DNA from: Terriglobia bacterium
GTDB taxonomy: Bacteria > Acidobacteriota > Terriglobia > Bryobacterales > Bryobacteraceae
DNA length: 64,000 bases
Direction of reading: 5' to 3'
NCBI GenBank assembly: GCA_025350105.1
Contig: JANXYJ010000076.1
Coordinates: 1 to 64,000, forward strand
Below, piece after piece: positions 51,885-61,072 of the stretch. Position 1 is the stretch's first letter. Each line of letters starts with the position of its first letter. Below the pieces are notes generated by a model that saw only the letters and a program-made list of their open reading frames with translations, was not told the origin of the DNA and searched no databases. The position numbers were made by a program, and so were the translations under genes.

Positions 51885-54318
51885 CTATTACTCCAGAATC
51901 GATTGTGCGCCGGTCTTGCGCGATGTTTCCTTGTGGCCCGGGCATACGCATTTGAAATGGCACGCTGCGCGTAATCCCCATTATGATTGCCGAAAAACGA
52001 TAGTGTGTGCCTGCCGAATCGCGCAGAATCCGTCGCACCACCGGCATGTCGGACGCCATCAATCCGCGCCCCAGGGCGTAGGTCAATAATTTTTCCGTCA
52101 ACGTTCCCGCGAACACTTCCGGCTGCTTCGTCAAGGCATCCCGCAGTGCCGCTACGCCGTCCACCCTGGTTCCGTCGGCCAGCGTGCCGGACGCGTCAAT
52201 TTCGCCGCCCTCTTCTCGCGAACGCCATGAACCAACCGGATCGAAATTCTCCAGCGCAAACCCAATCGGGTCCATCACTCTATGACACACCGCACACGCC
52301 GGATTGGCGCGATGCTCCTCCATCTGCGCCCGCAGTGTTTTCGGCGCGTCGCCCTCCGCTTTTTCCTTCAACGGCGGAACATCGGGCGGCGGCGGAGGCA
52401 CCGGCGTCCCCAGAATATTTTCCAGAATCCACTTGCCGCGCAGCACCGGCGAAGTTCGTTCCGCGTGGGACGTGGTGGCCAGAATACTGCCTTGCCCCAA
52501 CAGACCTTTACGTTGGTTGTTCGCAATTGCCACACGCCGGAACTGGCTGCCGTAAATATTAGGCACGCCGTAATGCCGCGCCAGCCGTTCATTCAGAAAC
52601 GTGTAGTCCGCCGTCAGCAGATCCATCACGCTGCGGTCTTCCTTCACAATGCTCTGAAACAGAAGTTCCGTTTCGCGTTTGAACGCCTGCCGCAGGTTAT
52701 CGTCGAAATCGGGATACAAATCCGAGTTTGGCAAAATGTTCCGTACGTTGCGCAGATGCAGCCATTGCCCGGCGAAGTTTTGCGTCAGGGCTTCCGCTTT
52801 AGGATCGGCTAACATTCGTTTTACCTGGCGATCCAACACGGTTGGAGTTTGCAGCGATCCTTGTGCGGCCAGTCTCAACAGCTCATCGTCGGGAATACTG
52901 CTCCACAAAAAGAACGACAACCGCGACGCCAGTTCGATATCGCGAATGCGATGCGGTGCGTTTTGAACGGGATCTTGCTCGATCCGAAAAACAAATTTGG
53001 GGCTCGCCAAAATTCGTTGTAGTGCCGTCGTGATGCCTGCTTCAAAACCGCCGTCGCGCCGGCCTGCTTCGTAAAACCCGGTCAAGATTTGCAGATCACT
53101 TTCACTTACCGGTTTCCGATAGGCTCGCCGCGCCAGGGTCGAAGTGATTTGCCGCGCGCAAGCTGGTTCAGCGCTTGTGTTCGCGGGACGGCATACGAAA
53201 ATCTTATGCCGGCTTTCCGTGGTGCCCGCGCCCGTCGTGTTGTATGGCCCGGTAATGGTCAGTGTTTGCAGATGGGGCAGTCCGCCCCAATCAAAGTTGT
53301 CGACCGAGCTGCGCTGGTAGGGTTGCAGTCGTTCGGGAGCTAAAATTTCCGGGCCTTCCAGAAACGCCGCCGTCATTTCATGGCGGCCGGCTTTCACGGG
53401 AATTCGAAAACGCAACCGGGCATCCACTTCTTCGCTGGTTTCGGTGGGTCTTGTGAAGAGCGATGCCAAATCTTCCGCGCCACCAAATGCCGCCAGCCGG
53501 ACGCGCTGGCCATCCAGTGTAAATTCCATCTGATGTTTTGCGCCCAGGCCTCGCACGATATTCAAATTCGTTCGCAATAGTTTTCCGGAAAACTCATATT
53601 CGCCGTCAGCGGGAAAGTTATATTCCACCCGTGTTCCGCCCACGGTACCGAACGGCAATCCATCGATATGTTGGTTTTGCGAAAGGTCCTGGCGAACTCG
53701 AAAGGTTTCGCCCACTGGACGTGTATGTGAATCGCCGACAGCCAACGCTCCAATTCTTAGCGCGGCTGACAGATAGTGTTCTTGCAACGCAGGCGAAACG
53801 CCTAGCGCGTCGGAAATATTGTCGAACCCATAGGCCTCATCGTCGGGTGGCAGCAGGGCGGAGCTATCAATATTCAAAGACAACAAATCGCGGATTGCAT
53901 TGGCATATTCGGTACGATTCAAGCGATGCAGCGAAGGGCGTCCGGGGTTCGGATTCGCCGCTGCGGCTTGATCCAGTTGCGTCTCTAGAGACTCGACAAA
54001 TTTGCTTTGTGCGATCGAATCCGGGTGAGGCAACCCTTGCGGCGGCATCATGTGTCCGCGCATTTTGCGAATCACTTTTTCCCAAATCTCCGGGCTCTCG
54101 GCTGCCTTCGATGGATCCAATTGTTCCAAGGTCAGGCCCGCCACTTTCAACTTGTTGTTGTGGCAGGTAATGCAATATTGCTTCACCAGTTGACTTGCGG
54201 ATTCAGGCGGCTGAGCCGTTTGCGCGGCCAATCTTTTGGTTGGTTCACACAACAGCAGAAGACTGCACGAAATCGCTACCACGAGGCTCTGTTTCAAAGG
54301 AATGTGCACAATAAACAA
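51871..54318 (-). CDS. Cytochrome-like multidomain protein (DUF1587/1595/1592/1588/1585)
   Basis: 815 residues; the first in-frame start is TTG at 54318, with GTG 54309 also possible. A signal peptide (LVVAISCSLLLLCEP) is followed by a c-type heme motif CITCH (Cys49, Cys52, His53). Then come DUF1587 (HRLNRTEYANAIRDLLSLNID), DUF1595 (ARRAYRKPVSESDLQILTGF), DUF1592 (RLSFFLWSSIPDDELLRLAA), DUF1588 (GSILATTSHAERTSPVLRGK), with CAVCH a possible second heme site near VCHRVMDPIGFALENFD, and DUF1585 at the end. This is the Planctomycete-type cytochrome fusion. The reaction is unknown. A TAGAAT box stands 9 bases before the TTG start. Confidence 0.88.
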   Translation of the reverse strand: MFIVHIPLKQSLVVAISCSLLLLCEPTKRLAAQTAQPPESASQLVKQYCITCHNNKLKVAGLTLEQLDPSKAAESPEIWEKVIRKMRGHMMPPQGLPHPDSIAQSKFVESLETQLDQAAAANPNPGRPSLHRLNRTEYANAIRDLLSLNIDSSALLPPDDEAYGFDNISDALGVSPALQEHYLSAALRIGALAVGDSHTRPVGETFRVRQDLSQNQHIDGLPFGTVGGTRVEYNFPADGEYEFSGKLLRTNLNIVRGLGAKHQMEFTLDGQRVRLAAFGGAEDLASLFTRPTETSEEVDARLRFRIPVKAGRHEMTAAFLEGPEILAPERLQPYQRSSVDNFDWGGLPHLQTLTITGPYNTTGAGTTESRHKIFVCRPANTSAEPACARQITSTLARRAYRKPVSESDLQILTGFYEAGRRDGGFEAGITTALQRILASPKFVFRIEQDPVQNAPHRIRDIELASRLSFFLWSSIPDDELLRLAAQGSLQTPTVLDRQVKRMLADPKAEALTQNFAGQWLHLRNVRNILPNSDLYPDFDDNLRQAFKRETELLFQSIVKEDRSVMDLLTADYTFLNERLARHYGVPNIYGSQFRRVAIANNQRKGLLGQGSILATTSHAERTSPVLRGKWILENILGTPVPPPPPDVPPLKEKAEGDAPKTLRAQMEEHRANPACAVCHRVMDPIGFALENFDPVGSWRSREEGGEIDASGTLADGTRVDGVAALRDALTKQPEVFAGTLTEKLLTYALGRGLMASDMPVVRRILRDSAGTHYRFSAIIMGITRSVPFQMRMPGPQGNIAQDRRTIDSGVIDVHH

Positions 54319-54327
54319 CTTCGTCGT

Positions 54328-54333
54328 ATTCTA
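54328..54333 (-). promoter_or_regulatory. Possible -10 box of the DUF1592 gene
   Basis: TAGAAT on the minus strand, 9 bases before TTG 54318. No convincing -35 is seen 17 bases away, and there is no ribosome-binding site, so a near-leaderless start is suspected only. Confidence 0.3.
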
Positions 54334-54463
54334 TCGCACAGTGTTCTCGGACGACAGCGGGTACTGGCTCTGCCTGTTATTTGGTGGGCCCTGGACGGAG
54401 CTTGGTGACGACGAATCCACTTATGATCTTGAGAAGTAAGCCGCGCATGGCAGGCTTCATCTT

Positions 54464-54473
54464 ACACATGTGT
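54464..54473. promoter_or_regulatory. Perfect 10-bp palindrome upstream of the aldolase gene
   Basis: ACACATGTGT lies immediately before a weak TTGGCA(54475)/TAGAAT(54500) promoter pair with a 19-base spacer. It could be an operator or an accident of sequence. Confidence 0.3.
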
Positions 54474-54540
54474 GTTGGCACGCGTGTTGGGGGATCTGGT
54501 AGAATTTCAAACGCGTGATGAAGAGGGCAGGAGAAATTGC

Positions 54541-55596
54541 ATGAAACGTTTTTTAGGCAATGTGTTTTTTTGGAGCGCTGTGGGTACGAGCGTTTTTGGA
54601 CAACAGGCAGTTCCGCAGCCCAAACCCAATGCGGACCCGTATGCAAATAACGCGGATCCGGGGAAGTTGGCGTTTCCGTTGGCGGCTCCCGCTGGCAAGG
54701 ATAGTGGGGCGATGAAGAAAGCCCTACCTGGTGCGGCGAATACGGGAGTGATTGATCCGAAAAACTGGAAATACGGGCCGAATTACAACGTGCCGGGGGG
54801 ATCGAAAATTTGGAATCCGGTGAAGCTGAAGATGATGCAAGGCGGAAAGGTGAGCGGCGGTACGCTGTTCAGTTCCACCGATCCTCTGACGTATTGCGCA
54901 ATGGCGAACGCTGGCTACGATTTTATTTGGACGGAGATGCAACACGATGCGCGGGATTGGGATCAAGTGGCTCGCATGTGGCGGACTTGTCCTCATGCCA
55001 AAGCTGTTCCCGGTGTGCGGGTTGCGTATGCGGACGAGCGAGAAATCCAACACGCGACAGACGCCGGTGCCTTGGTGATTGTGGTGCCGACCATCGATAC
55101 TGTGGAGGAAGCGATTGCGGCCCGCGATTGGACTTTCTTTCCGCCGTTGGGGAAGCGGAGTTTGGGCGGCGGGCAGGCCTTCGATGCCGATATGTGGGGG
55201 ACGGTGCCGGGCGGATATCGCAATACCGCAAACGACAATCTGGTGTTGATTCTGATGATTGAAACTTTGGAAGGGATCAAGAACGCGTATGAAATCGCCA
55301 AGGTTCCGGGAGTGACGGCGATTTTTGCAGCGAGCGGCGATCTGGGAAATTTTTCCGGTTATGCCCAAAAGAGTCCGGATTATGAGCGGTTGATTAATGT
55401 TGTGCATGATGCGGCGATTGAATCCGGCAAGCGGTTGTGCGGGCCGCTGATGTGGCGCGATCGTCCGGATTTCACTTGTTTCCAAGCGGGCAGCGAAACG
55501 GCGGCGATTGCAAAGGGAGTGACGGCGGAATTGGGACCGATGGCAAATACGCAGGCCAAGGTTGAGGTGGGTCCATTGGCGGAACCGGCAAAATAG
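54541..55596 (+). CDS. Exported HpcH/HpaI-family aldolase
   Basis: 351 residues from ATG 54541 with AGGAG about 8 bases upstream. The N-terminus KRFLGNVFFWSAVGTSVFGQ is a signal peptide, followed by an Asn/Pro/Ala-rich linker of about 60 residues. The TIM barrel has GYDFIWTEMQHDARDWDQV, ADEREIQHATDAGALVIVVPT, and metal-binding MIETLEGIKNAYEIAKVPGV then IFAASGDLGNFSG. Such class II pyruvate aldolases normally work in the cytoplasm. Third codon positions favour G/T more than in neighbouring genes, hinting at a different origin. Substrate unknown. Confidence 0.85.
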   Translation: MKRFLGNVFFWSAVGTSVFGQQAVPQPKPNADPYANNADPGKLAFPLAAPAGKDSGAMKKALPGAANTGVIDPKNWKYGPNYNVPGGSKIWNPVKLKMMQGGKVSGGTLFSSTDPLTYCAMANAGYDFIWTEMQHDARDWDQVARMWRTCPHAKAVPGVRVAYADEREIQHATDAGALVIVVPTIDTVEEAIAARDWTFFPPLGKRSLGGGQAFDADMWGTVPGGYRNTANDNLVLILMIETLEGIKNAYEIAKVPGVTAIFAASGDLGNFSGYAQKSPDYERLINVVHDAAIESGKRLCGPLMWRDRPDFTCFQAGSETAAIAKGVTAELGPMANTQAKVEVGPLAEPAK

Positions 55597-55642
55597 ATAT
55601 TTCAGACAACCCTATCGGTTTAGAGATGCTCGGCGTTCGGCG

Positions 55643-55680
55643 AAAAACCGGGAGCAGTTGTCAGTTGCTTCCGGTTTTTT
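55643..55680 (+). terminator. Rho-independent terminator after the aldolase gene
   Basis: AAAAACCGGGA and TCCGGTTTTTT pair around a loop containing GCAGTTGTCAGTTGC (itself a small inner pairing), ending in a T-run. It is 47 bases past the stop codon. Confidence 0.8.
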
Positions 55681-55725
55681 GTCTTCGTGCTGCACGACGG
55701 TTTGTTCGATGATCAGGTCTAAGCC

Positions 55726-55743
55726 CACCGCCTCCAGGCGGTG
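55726..55743. repeat. REP-like perfect inverted repeat
   Basis: CACCGCCT-CC-AGGCGGTG is an 8-bp perfect stem with a 2-base centre, 24 bases upstream of the solute-binding protein gene's start. It has the look of a dispersed extragenic palindrome; copies elsewhere would need a genome search. There is no T-run. Confidence 0.65.
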
Positions 55744-55767
55744 AGCCTCTAAGAATGGAGTACGGCA

Positions 55768-56598
55768 ATGATGCGGCCCAAGGCAATGATGTTGACCAAA
55801 ATGATACTCACCAAAGCACGGCTAATGCCGCTGCTTAGCCTTCTGTGCGCCCTTGCGTACACCCTCCCGGCCGCCGATCTGGCCCCCACTGGCACCCTTC
55901 GCGCCTCGTTCCTGGGCCTGAATCCCGTGCAGGGCAAAGTTGATCCGGTGACTCACGAGGTAAGCGGACCGGTCGCCGACTTAGTAAAGGAATTGGCCCG
56001 GCGCCTGCAGGTTTCTTACAAGATTCTACCGGAGCCCGATGCTCGGCACGTGATCGACGACCTGAAATCCGGCGCCGCCGACATCGGCTTTCTGGCGAAC
56101 GACCCGGCACGCGCTGCCGAGGTGGACTTCACGGAGCCCTACGCCCTGATGTTTAACGCCTTCATCGTACCGATCGATTCTAAGATCCAGAAAACCGCCG
56201 ACGCGGATCAGGCAGGCATGATTGTTGGGGCCGTCCGCGGGCAGACCCAGGAATTGTTTCTCAGCAGCCACCTGAAGCAAGCCCGCGTGAAAGTCTTCGA
56301 CACCATGCCTCCGCAAACCGAGCTGGAAAAAGTCTTTGCCAATCACGATGTCGATGCGTTCGGCGTCAACCGCCAACGCGCCGAAGAAGCGGCTGCAACG
56401 AAAAGTCTTCGAGCTCTGGAGGACGACTTTCTGGCCGTCGAGCAGTCCTTAATCGTGGTGAAGGACCCCGCAGCGCCCAATAAAATCGCGGATCTGAATC
56501 TTTTCCTGCAAGACATTCGCTCCAACGGATTTGTTAAGGCGTCACTTGAACGTGCCAAAATTTCCGGAGTGGCCGTGGCTCCGGTAGCCAAACATTAA
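55768..56598 (+). CDS. Periplasmic solute-binding protein, family 3-like
   Basis: 276 residues. A signal peptide (RLMPLLSLLCALAYTLPAADL) leads into a bilobed SBP_bac_3 fold: GTLRASFLGLNPVQGKVDP, SGPVADLVKELARRLQVSYK, SGAADIGFLANDPARAAEVDF then TEPYALMFNAFIVP, and hinge strand AGMIVGAVRGQTQELFL. The ligand is amino-acid-like or an organic acid in known members. No ABC permease or ATPase is nearby; instead the stop overlaps the start of a TonB receptor by one base (TAATG), so it may pass a ligand inward from that receptor, or act as a sensor. Several ATGs near the start make the exact start soft. Confidence 0.85.
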   Translation: MMRPKAMMLTKMILTKARLMPLLSLLCALAYTLPAADLAPTGTLRASFLGLNPVQGKVDPVTHEVSGPVADLVKELARRLQVSYKILPEPDARHVIDDLKSGAADIGFLANDPARAAEVDFTEPYALMFNAFIVPIDSKIQKTADADQAGMIVGAVRGQTQELFLSSHLKQARVKVFDTMPPQTELEKVFANHDVDAFGVNRQRAEEAAATKSLRALEDDFLAVEQSLIVVKDPAAPNKIADLNLFLQDIRSNGFVKASLERAKISGVAVAPVAKH

Positions 56599-59500
56599 TG
56601 TCTTCGAGCAAACTCGCCCTCCTGCTTCTGGCGTTCCAGCCCTTATTTGCGCAAGAACTTGGATCACTGTCGGGAACCGTACCTGGGGTGACGGGCGAAC
56701 CGGAGTCGGCCGCCTCAGTCGTTGTCGGCACTGACACGCAAAACGTCAGCGCCCAAAACTCCCGTTACACGTTGGTTACCGATTCCCATGGCGGTTTTGC
56801 GATTACCGTCCCAGTTGGCCTCTATCACGTGCTGATTACCGGCCCACTCTACGGCACGCGCACGGCCACGGTTAGGGTCCGCGCAAACGCAAATACCGCT
56901 ATCATGTTCTCGCCCACCGAGATCACCCAATTCGCCGCCGGGCAGAGCCAACTGCCGGCGAACGGCAGAACTCTTATCGACGTCTTACGCGAGCAGGCAT
57001 CAGTCAGCGGCGCAACTGGCACGAATCTATATAGCGCGGGACTCCGGAGCCAAGAGAACCACTTCATGTTAGACGGCCTTGACATTGACGAACCCTGGAC
57101 CCGCCAGCCCATGTTGATGCCGTCGTCGGAAACGGCCCAATCTGCAAATCTTGTTCAGGGCTTTGTCCCTGCCGAATTCGGACACGCCGCCGGAGGTGCC
57201 ATCCTCCTGCAAACCAAGGCCGGTTCGTCCATATTTCACGGCAGCGTGTTTGAGGATTTCCGCAACTCCGCTCTCGCTTCACGCAATTATTTTGATGGAG
57301 ACGGCAAGGCGCCTTCCACGGGCAATCGTTTCGGCGCAACTTTTTCAGGACCGGTTCAAAAATACGATTGGTTCTTCTTTACCTCGGCCGAGGGTAACCG
57401 CTCGAAACAGGGCCTGACTGTGATCTCCACTGTCCCTACCTCTGCCCAAAAAGCTGGCACTTTTGGCAAAACGGCACTCTATGACCCGCTTACCATCGCC
57501 TCCATCGGCGAAAATATTTTTGCCCGCCAGCCGTTTACTGGCAATCAGATTTTGCTCGCCCGCATTCCTTCCGCCGTGCAGAAGCTGCTGGTGTTTTATC
57601 CCGAACCGAATTTGCCCGGCGCCGCCAATAATTTCCGCTCGCAGCCGCCGTCGATCTTGAACAGTGGCCGCTTCGACCTTCGTTCCGATAAGCGCCTTTC
57701 GCAAACGAACTCGCTGTTCGCGCGCCTCGCCTATCACGCTATGGGAGCCCAATCACCTGGATCGCTTACCAACCAAAATGGCAATGACCCTTTCCAGGGC
57801 GCGAGCAACGCCACCACCAACACAAAAGCCTGGGCCGGCGTGATTGTCGACAGGCATGAATTCAAGCCGACCCTTTTTAACCAACTTCGCATAGGGGCTG
57901 CTGATTTCGACTTCAATTCCGAGCCGTTGGCCACCCTGCCTACCATCGATATCACCGGCTACGCTTCTCTCGGCTCCATCACATCTGCTCCCTCCCGCGT
58001 GCGAACGGCAAACTACCAGGTCGAAGATCACATTACCTGGGTACGCCGCAGTCATGCCTGGCGTTTCGGTTTTCAGGCGATGGAGCGCCGTGCCCAAGGA
58101 ACGGCGTCCGACGTCACCTCGCGCGGGCGATATCTTTTCACGCCAGACTACACCAGTTTCCCCGGGCCCAATGTTCTCAACGGAGCCACCGGTGATGCCT
58201 TCGCTTCTTTTCTTCTCGGCTTCCCCGAAGAAGTGCAGCGCGACGTACAATTCGCCGCATATCACTTGGGTGAGTGGGAGTGGTCCGGTTTCGCTCAGGA
58301 TCAGTTTCGTTGGAAGCGCCTTACCGTGCAAGCAGGCCTGCGCTACTCTCTTCTCCCTCCTGTCACCGAAGTGGACCACCATTTGGTCAATTTCAATTTC
58401 TCGAACGCAAGTCCTGCCTTGAATCAATTTGCCGGACAAGGCGGTGTCAACAACTTTGCGGGACTGGACCTGAACCGCCGCGCCTTCGCGCCTCGCATCG
58501 GTTTCGCATTTCTGATCAAAGACGCTACTGTCCTGCGTGGAGGCTTCAGCAAAAACTTTGACACTGGTACTTTCTTGACCATGGGACGCTTGGCACGCAA
58601 TGCGCCGTATGCTTCGCAGTTGGACATCGTCAACGGAACTTTTCAGCTCGGCGCAAATATGAGTGCGGGTTTACTTCCGCCGGTTGCCACATCTCTCGTG
58701 ACGACCGCCGCCCTCAACGCCTCCGGCCAAGCGGTCAACGCAATTGAGCCCCAAAAGTTTACGCCCTACGCCGACCAGTGGGATCTTTTTCTACAGCATC
58801 GCCTGCGCAACCTCATGTTGGAAATCGGGGGCGTCGGGTCCATGGGCATTCATCTCTACGCAGCCTGGGACGCCAATCAACCCTTTCCGGCACCCACTCC
58901 CTACGCCACGCCGCGCTATCCCTTTGGTCACTATCACGGCCGCGTGAAGTATCTTAATCTCGGCGGAGGATCCACCTATTATGGAGGCCAGCTCAAGTTG
59001 TCAGGCGAGGTTGTGAACGGTCTGGCGGTTCAGTTCAGCTACGCTTTGGCCAAGTCTTTGGATGACGCCACCCAGCCCGGCACCATTTCCCCCAGCCGCC
59101 CCGCCGGTCCGCAATTCATTTATAACGCCCGTGGCAATCGCTCGCCGTCTACCTACGACGTGACGCACCGCACCGTTGTTTCCGCGAACTATCGAATTCC
59201 GCGATCTGAGCGAATGAAGACACTCATCGCAAACTGGAACGTTAGCGCGCTCATCACCCTTCAATCGGGTTTTCCGTTTACACCAGAGCTCGCCACCAAC
59301 AGTCTGAACGACGGCGGCTTTCAATTACCCAATCGGTTAGGGCAGGGAAGCATCGCAAGCCCTTCGCCTGCGCAGTGGTTCGATAGCGGCTTGACGGGAG
59401 CGTTCCGCGTCCCCGCGCTGTATCAATATGGCAACTCAGGCTTTGGGATTTTGCGCGGACCCGGCCTCGCCACGGCGGACGCATCGTTGGCCCGAGCCTT

Positions 59501-59672
59501 CCGTTTTTCCGAAAAGATCCATCTTGACGCCCGCATCGAAGCCGACAATCTGCTCAATCGAGCCAATTTTGCGCTACCCAATCGGATTCTGGGCACCGCG
59601 GCGTCCGGCACCATCAACCACACCGCCACCCCAGGGCGTCGTTTGCAGTTGTCGTTGCTCTTAAACTTTTGA
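56598..59672 (+). CDS. TonB-dependent receptor, Oar-like, coupled to a solute-binding protein
   Basis: 1024 residues. The ATG shares a base with the TAA of the upstream gene, giving translational coupling. A signal (KLALLLLAFQPLFAQ), then a carboxypeptidase-regulatory-like domain (LGSLSGTVPGVTGEPESAAS), a plug (NGRTLIDVLREQASVSGATG, GGAILLQTKAGSSIFHGSVF) and a long barrel ending RRLQLSLLLNF with a C-terminal Phe. It is a distant paralogue of the receptor at 42992. The two converging genes are 11 bases apart at its end. Confidence 0.92.
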   Translation: MSSSKLALLLLAFQPLFAQELGSLSGTVPGVTGEPESAASVVVGTDTQNVSAQNSRYTLVTDSHGGFAITVPVGLYHVLITGPLYGTRTATVRVRANANTAIMFSPTEITQFAAGQSQLPANGRTLIDVLREQASVSGATGTNLYSAGLRSQENHFMLDGLDIDEPWTRQPMLMPSSETAQSANLVQGFVPAEFGHAAGGAILLQTKAGSSIFHGSVFEDFRNSALASRNYFDGDGKAPSTGNRFGATFSGPVQKYDWFFFTSAEGNRSKQGLTVISTVPTSAQKAGTFGKTALYDPLTIASIGENIFARQPFTGNQILLARIPSAVQKLLVFYPEPNLPGAANNFRSQPPSILNSGRFDLRSDKRLSQTNSLFARLAYHAMGAQSPGSLTNQNGNDPFQGASNATTNTKAWAGVIVDRHEFKPTLFNQLRIGAADFDFNSEPLATLPTIDITGYASLGSITSAPSRVRTANYQVEDHITWVRRSHAWRFGFQAMERRAQGTASDVTSRGRYLFTPDYTSFPGPNVLNGATGDAFASFLLGFPEEVQRDVQFAAYHLGEWEWSGFAQDQFRWKRLTVQAGLRYSLLPPVTEVDHHLVNFNFSNASPALNQFAGQGGVNNFAGLDLNRRAFAPRIGFAFLIKDATVLRGGFSKNFDTGTFLTMGRLARNAPYASQLDIVNGTFQLGANMSAGLLPPVATSLVTTAALNASGQAVNAIEPQKFTPYADQWDLFLQHRLRNLMLEIGGVGSMGIHLYAAWDANQPFPAPTPYATPRYPFGHYHGRVKYLNLGGGSTYYGGQLKLSGEVVNGLAVQFSYALAKSLDDATQPGTISPSRPAGPQFIYNARGNRSPSTYDVTHRTVVSANYRIPRSERMKTLIANWNVSALITLQSGFPFTPELATNSLNDGGFQLPNRLGQGSIASPSPAQWFDSGLTGAFRVPALYQYGNSGFGILRGPGLATADASLARAFRFSEKIHLDARIEADNLLNRANFALPNRILGTAASGTINHTATPGRRLQLSLLLNF

Positions 59673-59683
59673 TGCCGCTTCTT

Positions 59684-61072
59684 CTAAAATCGCGATAGCT
59701 TGTTCAGCCCATTAAAGGCTGCCGCTTTGTAGCATTCGGCTAGCGTTGGGTAGTTGAAGACGTTGTCGACGAAATACTCAATGGTCCCCTTCAGTACCAT
59801 CACGGCCTGGGCGATGTGGATGAGTTCGCTGGCGCCTTCGCCGATGATGTGGACGCCGAGGATCTCTTTGGTCTCGCGGTGGAAGATGATTTTCAACCGC
59901 CCCGTGGTATCGCCGCGAATCTGGCCACGGGCGATTTCGCGATAGTAGGCGACGCCTACTTCGTAGGGGACGTCGTCCCCGGTCAGTTGCTCTTCGGTCT
60001 TGCCGATGAACGAAATCTCCGGAATCGTATAGATGCCGTAGGGATAGGTATCGGGATTGGATTGCGCCGGTTTTCCATAAGCAAAGCAAGCGGCCAGGCG
60101 GCCCTGTTCCATGGACACCGAAGCCAGGCTGGGGAAGCCAATCACGTCGCCCACAGCAAAAATGTGCGGTTGCTTGGTGCGGTATTCGGCGTCTACCTGA
60201 ATACGGCCGCGGCCGTCGGCTTCAACGCCCGCTTTGTCCAGGCCAAGGTCGTCCACGTTGCCTTGACGGCCCACGGCGTAAAGCAGGCAATCGCCTGAGA
60301 GCTTTTTCTTGCTGTCAAGGTGAGCGACAACTCCGTTGCCCTCCACTGCTTCCACGCTGGCTACTTCTTCATTCAGGCGCAAGGTGACGCGCTTGTCGCG
60401 GAGGTGATAGGAGAGTGCTTCGACGATTTCGGCATCGGCGAATTCCAGCAGCCGTGGGCGCTTTTCGATGAGAATTACGCGCACGCCTAGGGTAGCAAAC
60501 ATGCAGGCGTACTCCACGCCGATGACGCCACCGCCGACGACGATAAGAGTTTTCGGGATCTCTGGCATCTGCATCACCTGGTCGCTATTGATGATGGTGC
60601 GGCCGTTAATCGGCACTTTTGCCGAACACGCCGGCTTGGTGCCGACGGCAATGATCACGTGCTCAGCTTTATAGTCGGCGTGGCCGCGGGAATTCGTCAC
60701 CTGGATGGTATGGGGATCAAGGAACGCGGCCCCGCCGAAAAGAACTTCAATGCCGTTGCGCCGCAATTGGGCCACGGTGACTTCAATCTCCGTCCGGATG
60801 ACATGCTGTACGCGGAAGGCAAGATCTTCCATGGAGATCTTTTCCTTTACGCGGTAGTTAACACCGTAAATATTTTGATAGTTGTAGCCGGAAAAGTGCA
60901 GCACGGCTTCGCGCATGGTTTTGCTGGGAATGGTGCCGGTATTGATGCACACCCCGCCCACAACCTCCAGCTTTTCCACCAGCGCCACCCGTTTGCCGGA
61001 CTTGGCCGCCTGAATGGCCGCGCGCTGACCTGCGGGCCCGGATCCAATCACCATTAAGTCGAAACTCTGCAT
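59684..61072 (-). CDS. sthA: Soluble pyridine nucleotide transhydrogenase
   Basis: 462 residues. It is a flavoprotein disulfide reductase-fold enzyme: FAD motif MVIGSGPAGQRAAIQAAKSG, NAD(P) motif LIVVGGGVIGVEYACMFATLG, and GDVIGFPSLASVSMEQGR near the C-terminus. The redox site is GGVCINTGTIPSKTMREA, where only one Cys of the usual CxxxxC is present and GTIPSKT follows, the mark of SthA rather than dihydrolipoamide dehydrogenase or glutathione reductase. It balances NADPH and NADH in the cytoplasm. It is a single gene, convergent with the receptor. Confidence 0.9.
   Translation of the reverse strand: MQSFDLMVIGSGPAGQRAAIQAAKSGKRVALVEKLEVVGGVCINTGTIPSKTMREAVLHFSGYNYQNIYGVNYRVKEKISMEDLAFRVQHVIRTEIEVTVAQLRRNGIEVLFGGAAFLDPHTIQVTNSRGHADYKAEHVIIAVGTKPACSAKVPINGRTIINSDQVMQMPEIPKTLIVVGGGVIGVEYACMFATLGVRVILIEKRPRLLEFADAEIVEALSYHLRDKRVTLRLNEEVASVEAVEGNGVVAHLDSKKKLSGDCLLYAVGRQGNVDDLGLDKAGVEADGRGRIQVDAEYRTKQPHIFAVGDVIGFPSLASVSMEQGRLAACFAYGKPAQSNPDTYPYGIYTIPEISFIGKTEEQLTGDDVPYEVGVAYYREIARGQIRGDTTGRLKIIFHRETKEILGVHIIGEGASELIHIAQAVMVLKGTIEYFVDNVFNYPTLAECYKAAAFNGLNKLSRF

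Noticed and set aside
55726-55743. Reading the CACCGCCT-CC-AGGCGGTG palindrome as the aldolase terminator
   Set aside because: The real terminator with a T-run lies 46 bases earlier (55643-55680), and this palindrome has no T-run.
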